Under the pieces are notes generated by a model. That model was not told the DNA's origin. It did no database searches and saw only the letters and a program-made list of their open reading frames with translations. From positions 1 to 64,000 of the forward strand of contig JAZQSE010000017.1 of the NCBI GenBank assembly GCA_045629945.1: 64,000 nucleotides of DNA, given 5' to 3'. The stretch's first letter is position 1; the number at the start of each line of letters is the position of its first letter. A program made the position numbers and the translations under genes. The stretch comes from UBA1765 sp045629945 (GTDB lineage Bacteria > Fibrobacterota > Fibrobacteria > Fibrobacterales > Fibrobacteraceae). Below are positions 18,706-27,364 of the stretch, piece by piece.

Positions 18706-19457
18706 TGAATGCGATTGAAGTCAAAAATCTTTCTTTTGGGTATTCTCGTTCAACCATTATTGAAAACACTTCGTTTTCTATCCCTGAAGGAGATTTGTTA
18801 GCTTTGATTGGGCCAAACGGAGGCGGAAAAACAACTCTTTTAAAATTGCTTCTTGGTCTGTTGAAACCAGAAACAGGAACGGTGCAAATTTTTGGAGAAA
18901 ATGTTCCTTGTCGCAAAATTCCTGTTGGTTATGTTCCACAAAATACAAATGCTAATTTGGAATTCCCGATAACAGTGACTCAATGTGTAGCGACTGGATT
19001 TGTTAAAGGGAAAGTGCTTTCTTCGGAATTAAAACTTCTTTTAGAAAAAGTTGGAATTCAGGATTTTGCTGATAAACGATTAGGGGAACTTTCTGGGGGA
19101 GAACGGCAAAAAGTTTTAATTGCAAGAGCTTTAGCTTGTAAGCCGAAGATACTTTTTTTAGATGAACCATCCAGTAATATGGATGCGCAAGGCCAAGCAA
19201 ATTTGTTTAAACTTTTGGCTACATTGAATCAAGATATGACTATTGTTTTGGTGAGTCATGATTTGATGGCTATTTCAAAATATGTGAAAAGTGTTTTATG
19301 CGTGAATCGTTGTGTGCATTATCACCCGGGTAATGGTCTTACCGGAGAATCTTTGCATGAAGCGTATGGGTGTGAAATCGACCTTATTGCGCATGGTGTT
19401 GTTGGGCATCGTGTTCTTTCACATCACGATCATTCCCATTGCCATTCTAAGCATTAA
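18705..19457 (+). CDS. znuC: Zinc (metal) ABC transporter ATP-binding protein
   Basis: 250 residues. Walker A GPNGGGKTT, Q-loop VPQNTN, signature LSGGERQKVLIARAL, Walker B ILFLDEPSS, switch His in VSHD. The C-terminus is unusual: a histidine-rich tail (HHDHSHCHSKH) that could sense or buffer metal. No membrane permease (znuB) gene follows; a terminator lies 14 bases downstream. Confidence 0.88.
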   Translation: MNAIEVKNLSFGYSRSTIIENTSFSIPEGDLLALIGPNGGGKTTLLKLLLGLLKPETGTVQIFGENVPCRKIPVGYVPQNTNANLEFPITVTQCVATGFVKGKVLSSELKLLLEKVGIQDFADKRLGELSGGERQKVLIARALACKPKILFLDEPSSNMDAQGQANLFKLLATLNQDMTIVLVSHDLMAISKYVKSVLCVNRCVHYHPGNGLTGESLHEAYGCEIDLIAHGVVGHRVLSHHDHSHCHSKH

Positions 19458-19470
19458 TTTTTTTTGCATA

Positions 19471-19510
19471 AAAACAACTCCCGCACGGAACGTGCGGGAG
19501 TTGTTTTTAA
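19471..19510 (+). terminator. Strong bidirectional terminator
   Basis: 17-bp perfect stem (19471-19487 with 19491-19507) around a GAA loop, GC-rich top and A/T flanks on both sides. It serves znuC on the plus strand and the lipoprotein gene on the minus strand. Confidence 0.9.
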
Positions 19511-19528
19511 CATAAAAGTGGAAAGCAA

Positions 19529-19996
19529 TTAAAGTCTTGAGTAAACTTCTGTCACAGCCGCTTCGTCATTAGGAACAAATGGAGATTGTTCTATTCCTGT
19601 CAAACGGAGTTCGTTTTCTGAAGCTGTAGCATTAACAATAATTTCTTTTTTTCCAATGAAACAGTCGTAAAGACGAATGCCACCAACCGTCAGTTTAATT
19701 TGGGTCGGAGAAATAATGTCATAAGTGCCTTCAAGTTCTGTACCTGGGCAATAAGTATGAGCTAAATCTGCAATGGCCGGAGTGTATGAAAATTCAGAAC
19801 CTGTAAATTTGAGAGTCCCGGTACCTGCAAAACTAACGCTAGTCCCTTCAAGAGATGCTACAGACCATTTTCCTTTTAAGCAATCTGTAGAAAGTTCTGC
19901 ACAAGCTTCTGCGCGGCTTGGACTGCTCTCTTCACTACATGCTGAGAGAGAAAACATTGCTGCACATGCAGCAGACAAAAGAAGTAATTTTTTCAT
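19529..19996 (-). CDS. Small lipoprotein, lipocalin/calycin-like
   Basis: 155 residues when started at the ATG ending at 19996, which has AGGAAT upstream and begins the lipoprotein signal (lipobox SAC, then SEESSPS). An in-frame ATG at 20017 lacks a good ribosome binding site. Mature part: CLKGKWSVASLEG, GTGTLKFTGSEFSY, LEGTYDIISPTQIKLTV, resembling lipocalin-like lipoproteins of the type found in many Bacteroidota and Fibrobacterota. Four cysteines could form disulfides. Function unknown. Confidence 0.6.
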   Translation of the reverse strand: MKKLLLLSAACAAMFSLSACSEESSPSRAEACAELSTDCLKGKWSVASLEGTSVSFAGTGTLKFTGSEFSYTPAIADLAHTYCPGTELEGTYDIISPTQIKLTVGGIRLYDCFIGKKEIIVNATASENELRLTGIEQSPFVPNDEAAVTEVYSRL

Positions 19997-20100
19997 AAGA
20001 TTCCTCATAATTTTCAAAAAAATACAAATAATATGACTAATGTTGACATAATTAAATGAGAATTTACGAAAGAAAAGCTTTTTTTACTAGAAAAACGAAA

Positions 20101-20136
20101 AAAGTCTCAAATTTTTTAAAATTTGAGACTTTTTAA
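20101..20136 (-). terminator. Terminator of the Cthe_2159-like gene
   Basis: Perfect 15-bp inverted repeat (20101-20115 with 20118-20132); read on the minus strand it ends in a run of T. It lies 21 bases after the minus-strand stop. Confidence 0.8.
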
Positions 20137-20156
20137 ACTTTTGAGATTAAGGAAAA

Positions 20157-22259
20157 TTACCAACCACCCATTCCTGAAGAAGAACAAGTATTGGCGCTTA
20201 ATTGGTTTTGGCCAGAAAGAGAACCACCTTCACCATACCCAAAGAATGTTTCAATGGTTGGGTTAGAATAAGTACCACCTGTGTAGAAATCACCAGTAGT
20301 AGAATTTACATAAATGCCAGTTGACGCAGATTGTGTTGCCGTAAATGTTGAAAGAACCGTTCCGTTGCTCATAACAGAGAAACGAGTATTGGCACTCAAG
20401 CTACTGAAACATTTTGGATTGCCACTAGAAGGAATGCCTTCAATTTGCTTTCCCATTCCAAGTAGAATGCCTGCAGTGTAATTAACAGAACCATTATTAT
20501 CAATGATATTGCCACCAGCTTCAATTACAAGAACGCCACCTGTAATATTGATATCACCATTGGAATCAATACCATCTGTATCTCCAGAGCCTGTTTTGAC
20601 ATAGTGATAGCCACCTTTGATATGGATAACGCCAGAACTTGTTGAGTTAGATTGTCCAGGGCGGAAACTATCGCCAGAAGAGGTGTTATCTGTTCCACCA
20701 GCAGCATTCCAAGCATCATCACTTGCTGATACGGAAGTTTCTCCACCATTTATTTCAAGTTCATAAGCTTCAAAACCTTCATAACATTGTGAAACAGAAA
20801 TTTTTCCACCATTTAATTGGAATAAAACATCGCCATGTATTGCGTCATCAGTTGCGGCAATTGTTATATCCCCACCATTTATACGAACAGTTCCGTTAGA
20901 ATGGATTGCGTCATCAGCAGAATTGATAGAAAAGATTCCTGCATTAATAAGAACCAAAGAGTCGGCTTTAATCGCTTTCAGACTAGTAGAATCAGTAGTC
21001 GTTGACGAAGTTCCGCCCCACGAGCCTCCCATAGAACCAGAATTTGTTTGTGCAGAAGCTCCTGTTCCGGTTTTAATTTCAAAAGAAGGAACTGCATTAG
21101 AATCGGCAATGAATACATAGTTATATGCTTGAATGCCATCATCGCCTGCAGTAATATTAAAGTTACCACCAGTAATTTGTACATAACCTTTATCAGCGAT
21201 ATAGCCTTCGTCTTCACCTTCATCGGATTTGATTGCATCACCATTTGTTGTGTTTATTGTGAAATTACCGCCTTCAATTTCTACAGAGCCTTTACCTTTA
21301 ATGCCATGATTGGTAGCTGTAATTGTCACTTGTGGAAAATCTTTGATTTTAATGTCGTTAGAAGATTGAATCCCATTTTTGTAATTCCCATAAATTATGA
21401 GACTTCCGTTTCCTTTAAATGTCAAATCATCTTTGGAATAAATGCAAGCGTTTGTGGTGTCAAGCGTTCCATCAGTTTTTGTATAAGTTGTTGTTCTTGA
21501 AGAAGCATCAGCCAATGTATTTGTGGTTCCATCAATGAGCATAAGGAATGTCTTGTCTGCATTTTGAACATAGATAGGTGCGTCTGTACTTGAAAGCGTG
21601 AGATTGTTTAAGTATAAATAAACTTTGTCTGTGTCATTTGCACTAACCATAACTTGAAAATTCTCAGAGTTTCCGCTTAAATAGTATTGTCCAGCACAAG
21701 TTATTTTTACAGTTGTACTTGTAATTTCTAAACAGGAATCATTCGTTATTTCTATTCCCGCATTAGAAAAAATAATTTGTTTTTCATCTCCATTTGGGTT
21801 GTAAGTGATAGCTACAGAGCTAGAAGAAATAGCAACGGTTTGGCTTGAGGAATAAATAATTTCTTGACTAGAATAAGCATTGTCAGCTAATGATGGAACT
21901 TCTGTTTCGGTTAAGAAAATCTGGCTACAAGATTCATCAAAATAAAAGGTTTTTTCATTTTCTACATAGTAATGGATGCCGTTTAAAGTAAATGATGGTA
22001 ATAAGTCTGTACAAGTTAATTGGGTTGTAGAATCATTTAATGAATCTGGTTGTGACTCTGGTAGAGTAGTTATTTCTTGCTTTGTTCCATCAGGTAAAAT
22101 AGCATAAGCATAATCGCCATTTTCATCTTTACAAAAATAGGTGTTGCTTATTGCATCGAAAGAACAAGAATCTGTACTCGATGAAGTTGATGAATTGTCT
22201 CCACAGGCTATTATAAAAATAGAAATGGAAAAAGCGAATAATCTCTTAAAATAGGTCAT
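20157..22259 (-). CDS. Lipoprotein with Cthe_2159-type carbohydrate-binding beta-helix
   Basis: 700 residues. Lipoprotein signal with lipobox IIAC (Cys19), then a long Ser/Thr-rich linker. From about residue 155 on it shows the repeating pattern of the Cthe_2159/DUF4353 family: YYLSGNSENFQVMVSAN, LNNLTLSSTDAPIYVQNADKT, GIQSSNDIKIKD, GIKGKGSVEIEGG, DAIKSDEGEDEGYI, DDGIQAYNYVFI and further DDAIH, DDAWNA units. Known members are right-handed beta-helices that bind cellulose or polygalacturonate with bound calcium. GGAGAGA ribosome binding site. Cell-surface glycan binding is the inferred role. It has its own terminator and stands alone. Confidence 0.82.
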   Translation of the reverse strand: MTYFKRLFAFSISIFIIACGDNSSTSSSTDSCSFDAISNTYFCKDENGDYAYAILPDGTKQEITTLPESQPDSLNDSTTQLTCTDLLPSFTLNGIHYYVENEKTFYFDESCSQIFLTETEVPSLADNAYSSQEIIYSSSQTVAISSSSVAITYNPNGDEKQIIFSNAGIEITNDSCLEITSTTVKITCAGQYYLSGNSENFQVMVSANDTDKVYLYLNNLTLSSTDAPIYVQNADKTFLMLIDGTTNTLADASSRTTTYTKTDGTLDTTNACIYSKDDLTFKGNGSLIIYGNYKNGIQSSNDIKIKDFPQVTITATNHGIKGKGSVEIEGGNFTINTTNGDAIKSDEGEDEGYIADKGYVQITGGNFNITAGDDGIQAYNYVFIADSNAVPSFEIKTGTGASAQTNSGSMGGSWGGTSSTTTDSTSLKAIKADSLVLINAGIFSINSADDAIHSNGTVRINGGDITIAATDDAIHGDVLFQLNGGKISVSQCYEGFEAYELEINGGETSVSASDDAWNAAGGTDNTSSGDSFRPGQSNSTSSGVIHIKGGYHYVKTGSGDTDGIDSNGDINITGGVLVIEAGGNIIDNNGSVNYTAGILLGMGKQIEGIPSSGNPKCFSSLSANTRFSVMSNGTVLSTFTATQSASTGIYVNSTTGDFYTGGTYSNPTIETFFGYGEGGSLSGQNQLSANTCSSSGMGGW

Positions 22260-22450
22260 AAATTCTCTCCTTTTTTTTGACCATTTTTATTACGAATAAA
22301 CACCCAACGGCAGAAAATTAATATTTTGATTTTATTTGAATGTCTTTTCAAAGGTCTTTTAAAAAAAACGATGATTGATAGCATGTTTTTTTGTGAATAA
22401 TGAAGAGCTTTTCAAAAAATGGTGATTGATATTTTGCTATTTTGTATCCA

Positions 22451-23923
22451 ATGAAGAAAATGATTTATTTGTTTTTGTTGGTGTTATTTTCTGTTTCATC
22501 ACTTAATGCTTCTCCGGTATTAGCAGGAGAACGTAGCCGTAATTTGAAAACTTTGGAAGCTTCTCCGTTGTTGTTTGAATTCCATAAATTTACAACAACA
22601 GATTATCGGCAACGCTTTTATTTTCCACAAAGAGATTCCGCCTGGCGACGTAACTATAATGAAGAAGAAAAAGATGCTCTTTTAAAATTTTCTCACCCCA
22701 AATCTTCTATTGCTGCAAGTTTGATTGGTGGTTTGGATTATCGCGGTGGCGAAGCTATTCGTGATACGATTTTCCCGGCGGCAGATGGTGGCGTTTATCT
22801 GAGAGGCTTTATCGATTCTCTTGAATTTATGCTTGATGCAAGAATTTATGTCGAAAGTCATAGTGCTGAACGTCCGTCTTCTTTTGATGGCGAATTTGTT
22901 GAATTTCAAAAAGAAGAAGATAATTCTGGAGTAGAATACGCAAGCTATGCAAGGTATCGTGGGCATTTAGCGTTGAATATGGGCTTTGGTCGCTTGGATT
23001 TTGGTCGAGATGTTATGCATTGGGGACCAGGTTATTATAATAACTTGACTTTAAACCAATTTGCATTGCCATTTAATTCGCTCACGTTTGAATTGCAGGT
23101 TGGTCCACTTTCTGTAATTTCTTTTTATGGTGATTTGCGGATTTATAAAAATAGTATGAGCATGAAAAACAAAGACCAACGTCATTTGTATGGTCATCGT
23201 TACGAGTTAGATTTAGGAAATCTGACACTTGGGATAAGTGAAATTCAGTCTGTTTATGATAATAATAATGTTTGGCTTTTTGTTCCGATTGTTCCACTTT
23301 TCATGGAAAAAGGAAACTTTTCAGAAAACAGCAATAATGGAGCCCTCTCTTTTGATGCAAACTATCGTTTTCTTGAAATGTTTCGTCTTTATACAGAATT
23401 TTTCTTAGATGATATGGAAAGTCCGATAAGCTTGATTCGAAATGATAATGCCGAAGCAAAATGGGCGTTTCTTGGTGGTTTGCAATTTGGTAAGGACTTT
23501 CAAATTGGAAAACATTTTTTAGAAGTGGGTACTTTAGCAGAATATGCAAGAGTTGAACCTTATGTCTATACTCATTTTATTGAAAATACAGCTCAGTTAG
23601 CTCATTTAGGAAAACCTCTTGGAAACCAAGGGGGACCTAATAGCCAGACTATAGATTGGCTTTTATATGGAAGATTGAATAAACACTGGAATGTTGGACT
23701 CAGACAAACCTGGTTCTGGAAAGGTACTGATTATGGGAGTGCTTTGAATGATACAACTCCTAATAATCACATGAAATACCCTAAATCATTTTTAGAAGGT
23801 GCAAAGATGCAATATTCAATAACACCTTCACTTGCTTATGAAGGGCAGTATACCTTCTTTGCTTTGGAATGGACTTTTATTGATGACCGTAAATTCTACA
23901 CGAGGCTTGGTTTTAAATGGTAA
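22451..23923 (+). CDS. Outer-membrane beta-barrel, capsule assembly Wzi-like
   Basis: 490 residues from ATG 22451 (an in-frame TTG nine bases earlier is less likely). Signal peptide to about residue 20. Alternating beta-strand pattern across the sequence and a C-terminal aromatic ending (FKW) mark an outer-membrane barrel. The segment YRGHLALNMGFGRLDFGRDVMHWGPGYYNNLTLN fits the Wzi family, whose WGPG motif is characteristic; Wzi is a surface lectin that holds capsule on the cell. Seven-base overlap with the next gene. A general OMP of unknown role is the alternative. Confidence 0.6.
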   Translation: MKKMIYLFLLVLFSVSSLNASPVLAGERSRNLKTLEASPLLFEFHKFTTTDYRQRFYFPQRDSAWRRNYNEEEKDALLKFSHPKSSIAASLIGGLDYRGGEAIRDTIFPAADGGVYLRGFIDSLEFMLDARIYVESHSAERPSSFDGEFVEFQKEEDNSGVEYASYARYRGHLALNMGFGRLDFGRDVMHWGPGYYNNLTLNQFALPFNSLTFELQVGPLSVISFYGDLRIYKNSMSMKNKDQRHLYGHRYELDLGNLTLGISEIQSVYDNNNVWLFVPIVPLFMEKGNFSENSNNGALSFDANYRFLEMFRLYTEFFLDDMESPISLIRNDNAEAKWAFLGGLQFGKDFQIGKHFLEVGTLAEYARVEPYVYTHFIENTAQLAHLGKPLGNQGGPNSQTIDWLLYGRLNKHWNVGLRQTWFWKGTDYGSALNDTTPNNHMKYPKSFLEGAKMQYSITPSLAYEGQYTFFALEWTFIDDRKFYTRLGFKW

Positions 23924-25197
23924 GAAAACCTGAATTGCTTGCTCCTGCTGGAGATTTAAATCGTTTGCGTTATGCTTTGGCCTATGGTGCTGATGCTGTT
24001 TATGCTGGGCAACCTGCATTTTCTTTAAGAGCAAGAGAAAATGGATTTCGGTCGTTAGATGATATAGCAGAAGGCATTGCCATTTGTCGAGAACAAGGCA
24101 AAAAATTTTATCTGACAAGTAATGTCATCGCTCGTAATGGGAAAGTCGAGCCATTTTGTAAAACACTTTTAGAAGCAGCGGCTTTAGGCCCAGATGCGGT
24201 TATTGTCGCAGACCCTGGTGTGGTTGGTTTTTTACGAAAAGAAATACCAGAAATGGAAGTGCATCTTTCGGTGCAGGCGAATACAACAAATTGGTTAACG
24301 GCTGCTTTTTGGGCTGACCTTGGGGTAAAGCGAATAATCCTTTCTCGGGAACTTTCGTTAAAAGAAGTTCTTGAAATACAAGAACGTTTGCCAGATTTAG
24401 AATTAGAAGTTTTTGTACATGGTAATATTTGTATGTCTATGTCTGGGCGTTGTATGTTAAGTAATTGGGTTTCGCATCGTGATGCAAACCAAGGTATCTG
24501 CAATAACTCCTGTCGTATGCCTTATGCACTTTATGCAAATCAGGATGTTCAGTCAGATGGCTATAGAGAACATGTTGGAGATTTTTTCTTATCGCGCCCT
24601 GATAAACCGGAATTAGCACCTATTGCTTTAGATGAAGATAGGTGGGGAACTTATTTTATGAGCAGCCGCGATCTTTGTGCTTTACCGCTTTTAAAAGATC
24701 TGGTAAATGCTGGTATTGCTTCTTTTAAAATAGAAGGTAGAACGCGTTCAGTTTATTATTTAAGCCAAGTAGTTTCGGCGTATAGACAAGCAATAGATTC
24801 AGTTTTAGCTGGTGGCGATGTCCCAGAAAAAGCTTTTGATGCCATTTCTTTAACAGATAGTCGTGGCCGTATGTTAGGATTTGGTTATGGTGATAAACTC
24901 CCGCAGAATTATGAATCAACACAGGTTCATTCAGAAGTAGGTTGTGTGGCAGGTCTTGTTTCTGGTAAAGAGGGAGATGCTTTTGTTGTTGATGTGAAAA
25001 ACGCTTTTTCTCCAGAAACTGATACTTTGGAATGGATGAGTCCATCTGGAATGAAACCATGTAAAATCAAATACGTTGAAAACTTCCGTGGAGAAAAGGC
25101 TGACCGTTTGCACCCGGGAACAGTTGGTAAAATTTACTTGGAAGAAGATCCAGGTTCTTTTGAATATGCATTTTTGGTTTTAAGAAAATCGAATTAG
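23917..25197 (+). CDS. Peptidase U32 family protein, TrhP/YegQ-like
   Basis: 426 residues. N-terminal U32 signature KPELLAPAGDLNRLRYALAYGADAVYAG and the catalytic-type region EVFVHGNICMSMSGRCMLSNWVSHRDANQGICNNSCR, whose spacing of cysteines matches YegQ/TrhP. That enzyme, with prephenate and a Fe-S cluster, hydroxylates U34 of tRNAs; other U32 members are called collagenase-like proteases. The C-terminal beta-barrel domain (about 340-426) is present. Overlaps the Wzi-like gene by seven bases and converges on the FemAB-like gene. Confidence 0.8.
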   Translation: MVRKPELLAPAGDLNRLRYALAYGADAVYAGQPAFSLRARENGFRSLDDIAEGIAICREQGKKFYLTSNVIARNGKVEPFCKTLLEAAALGPDAVIVADPGVVGFLRKEIPEMEVHLSVQANTTNWLTAAFWADLGVKRIILSRELSLKEVLEIQERLPDLELEVFVHGNICMSMSGRCMLSNWVSHRDANQGICNNSCRMPYALYANQDVQSDGYREHVGDFFLSRPDKPELAPIALDEDRWGTYFMSSRDLCALPLLKDLVNAGIASFKIEGRTRSVYYLSQVVSAYRQAIDSVLAGGDVPEKAFDAISLTDSRGRMLGFGYGDKLPQNYESTQVHSEVGCVAGLVSGKEGDAFVVDVKNAFSPETDTLEWMSPSGMKPCKIKYVENFRGEKADRLHPGTVGKIYLEEDPGSFEYAFLVLRKSN

Positions 25198-26162
25198 AAA
25201 TTTTTGGTATAGAAAGCATTGACAGAATGTTTGGCACCAAAAGATTCTTTGAAATGTAAAAGATTCTGATTTAAATATTCACCATGGTTTTCTGTAGAAA
25301 TTCCAAAAGAAATATTCTGGAATCCTTCTTGTGCGGCTTCTCTTATGGTGTGAATGTAAATAGCAGTGCCGGGCTGGAGTGTAGAAAAATCTGGGTTTGT
25401 GGCAATGTATTGGGCGTGAATACAATTTGTTTTTGGAAAAACGAAAAACATAATGGCGGCAACAAAAATGCCGTTTTGCCAAAGCCCGCGGAATCTGATG
25501 TTATCAGGAATTCGGTTTTTCTTAAAATCCAGTAATTCATCTAAAGTATGTACTGGAGAAATACCATATTTGGCTTTAGATATTTTTAAAAAATGGAAAA
25601 AATGTTCAAAATCTTCAGTAGTTTTAAAGTCTCTGTATTCTAAAGTTTCTGCATCAATTTTTCGAATAATCCGGCGGCATTCTTTATTACAGAATTCTAT
25701 TGGGTCAGTTTCTTTTTTCAAAGGAATGTAAGAACTGAGTTCTGTGTGCCTTTGGTAACCCAGTCGTTCTAATGCATATTCTAAAAGGTCTGTTGGTTGT
25801 TGTGAAAATAATGCTGGAGTGATTTTTAATTTGACACTTTTATAATTTTCTGAAAAATAATGGTCAAATGTTTTTAAAATGTCAAAAATTCTTTTCCCAG
25901 AATAACAATTTAAAGAAATAACTGGCCCACCAAAAGTAGAACCAGGGTGTGATATAAATTCATTTCCGATTTTAGCACCGGGAATGACAGCACAAAGAGT
26001 ACCGCTATTGTGACAAAATAAAGAAGCGTCCTGGAAACGGTCTTTTGGGTGGTATTCTAAGAAATTTTGCGTTTGCAAAAAGGTCCCGTTTATGGAATCA
26101 TTTAAAACAAAAGAATCAAAACGTTTATTTTGTTCTGGAGAGTAAGGCAAAATTTCAAGCAT
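25194..26162 (-). CDS. FemAB/GNAT-like aminoacyl- or acyltransferase
   Basis: 322 residues. Two tandem GNAT-like halves as in FemAB/lipid-II:glycine glycyltransferases: N-terminal NGTFLQTQNFLEYHP, C-terminal RFRGLWQNGIFVAAIMFFVFP, HAQYIATN and NISFGISTENHGEYLNQNLLHFKESFGAKH. Proteins of this type in glycan clusters transfer acyl or aminoacyl groups to sugars or peptidoglycan precursors. Divergent from the aminotransferase gene, 77 bases away, and converging with the U32 gene (stops overlap by four bases). Substrate unknown. Confidence 0.7.
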   Translation of the reverse strand: MLEILPYSPEQNKRFDSFVLNDSINGTFLQTQNFLEYHPKDRFQDASLFCHNSGTLCAVIPGAKIGNEFISHPGSTFGGPVISLNCYSGKRIFDILKTFDHYFSENYKSVKLKITPALFSQQPTDLLEYALERLGYQRHTELSSYIPLKKETDPIEFCNKECRRIIRKIDAETLEYRDFKTTEDFEHFFHFLKISKAKYGISPVHTLDELLDFKKNRIPDNIRFRGLWQNGIFVAAIMFFVFPKTNCIHAQYIATNPDFSTLQPGTAIYIHTIREAAQEGFQNISFGISTENHGEYLNQNLLHFKESFGAKHSVNAFYTKNF

Positions 26163-26239
26163 ATAATAATGTTAGAAAAATTCAGTTAAAAAAACTTTTA
26201 TTTCACCTTTATCTTTTCTCATTTTTCTAATTTCCTTAT

Positions 26240-27355
26240 ATGCGTAAAATTCCTTATTATCCGCTTGATAGAATAAATGCTGTTTATACTGCTTCTGCTC
26301 AGGATGTTTTTTCTTCTGTTTTTAAATCCGGCTGGTTTATACGAGGAAAGCAGAACATTTCATTTGAAAAAGAATTCGCTGATTTTTGTGGTGTGAAATA
26401 TTGTATTGGTGTGGGGAATGGTTTAGACGCTCTTTCTTTGATTTTAAAATCTTATATTGCGCTTGGAATTTTGAAAAAAAACGACAAGGTTGCTGTGCCG
26501 GCGAATACATTTATTGCTACATGGCTTGCTGTAAAAGATGCAGGGCTAGAACCTTACCCGGTTGATGTCGATGAAAATTCTTCTCTTTTAACAGTAGAAA
26601 AATTGCGTTTAGCTTGGAATGAAAATATAAAAGCCGTTATAGTTGTGCATTTGTATGGGCTTTTGGCCGAAATGGAAAAATTTGAAAAGTTTTCAAAAGA
26701 AAAGAATTTTGTGTTAATTGAAGATGCCGCTCAAGCACACGGGGCCTCTCGAAATGGGCGTAAAGCAGGGTCTTTTGGCAACGCAAGCGCTTTTAGTTTT
26801 TACCCAACAAAAAATCTGGGTGCTTTGGGCGACGCTGGCGCTGTTGTTACTTCAGATTCTAAATTAGCTGATACTGTTCGTAAAATGGGGAATTATGGTT
26901 CTTCACAAAAGTATGTTCATGAACTTGCTGGAGAAAATTCAAGATTAGATGAAATTCAAGCCGCGATTTTATCATTAAAATTAAAACGCCTAGAACAAGA
27001 TAATCATCGTCGTATAGAAATTGCCAAAATTTATAGTGAAAAAATAAACAATCCGTATTTGAAATTACCTTGTGTTGACAATACAGATGAACATGTATTT
27101 CATATTTTTGCAGTACATACAAAGTATCGAAATGAATTACAAGAACATTTACAAAAATTAGGCATTGAAACTTTAGTCCATTATCCCTTACCGCCGCATT
27201 TGCAAGGGGCTTTTATCGATTGTCATTTTGGAGAGTTTCCTATTGCTGAAAAACAATCCCAAGAAACTTTGAGCTTGCCACTGTTCCCAGTAATGGAAGA
27301 ATCAGAAATTTTACAAGTGGTAGATGCCGTTAATTCATTTTCTCCATCTCTTTAG
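26240..27355 (+). CDS. DegT/DnrJ/EryC1/StrS sugar aminotransferase
   Basis: 371 residues. PLP-dependent aminotransferase acting on nucleotide-activated keto-sugars. Visible: GVGNGLDALSLIL, VPANTFIATWLAV, LIEDAAQAHGA, the PLP-lysine segment FSFYPTKNLGALGDAGAV (Lys191) and NSRLDEIQAAIL. Best matches by eye are the dTDP-keto-deoxyhexose transaminases (FdtB/QdtB, WecE type). Followed closely by a Wzx-like flippase and a glycosyltransferase, the order wecE-wzxE known from enterobacterial common antigen. Amino-sugar synthesis for a surface glycan is inferred. Confidence 0.88.
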   Translation: MRKIPYYPLDRINAVYTASAQDVFSSVFKSGWFIRGKQNISFEKEFADFCGVKYCIGVGNGLDALSLILKSYIALGILKKNDKVAVPANTFIATWLAVKDAGLEPYPVDVDENSSLLTVEKLRLAWNENIKAVIVVHLYGLLAEMEKFEKFSKEKNFVLIEDAAQAHGASRNGRKAGSFGNASAFSFYPTKNLGALGDAGAVVTSDSKLADTVRKMGNYGSSQKYVHELAGENSRLDEIQAAILSLKLKRLEQDNHRRIEIAKIYSEKINNPYLKLPCVDNTDEHVFHIFAVHTKYRNELQEHLQKLGIETLVHYPLPPHLQGAFIDCHFGEFPIAEKQSQETLSLPLFPVMEESEILQVVDAVNSFSPSL

Positions 27356-27364
27356 GGGTTTACT

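Noticed and set aside
19458..19528. Hidden znuB permease fragment after znuC
   Set aside because: The 71 bases hold only a terminator and no coding potential.
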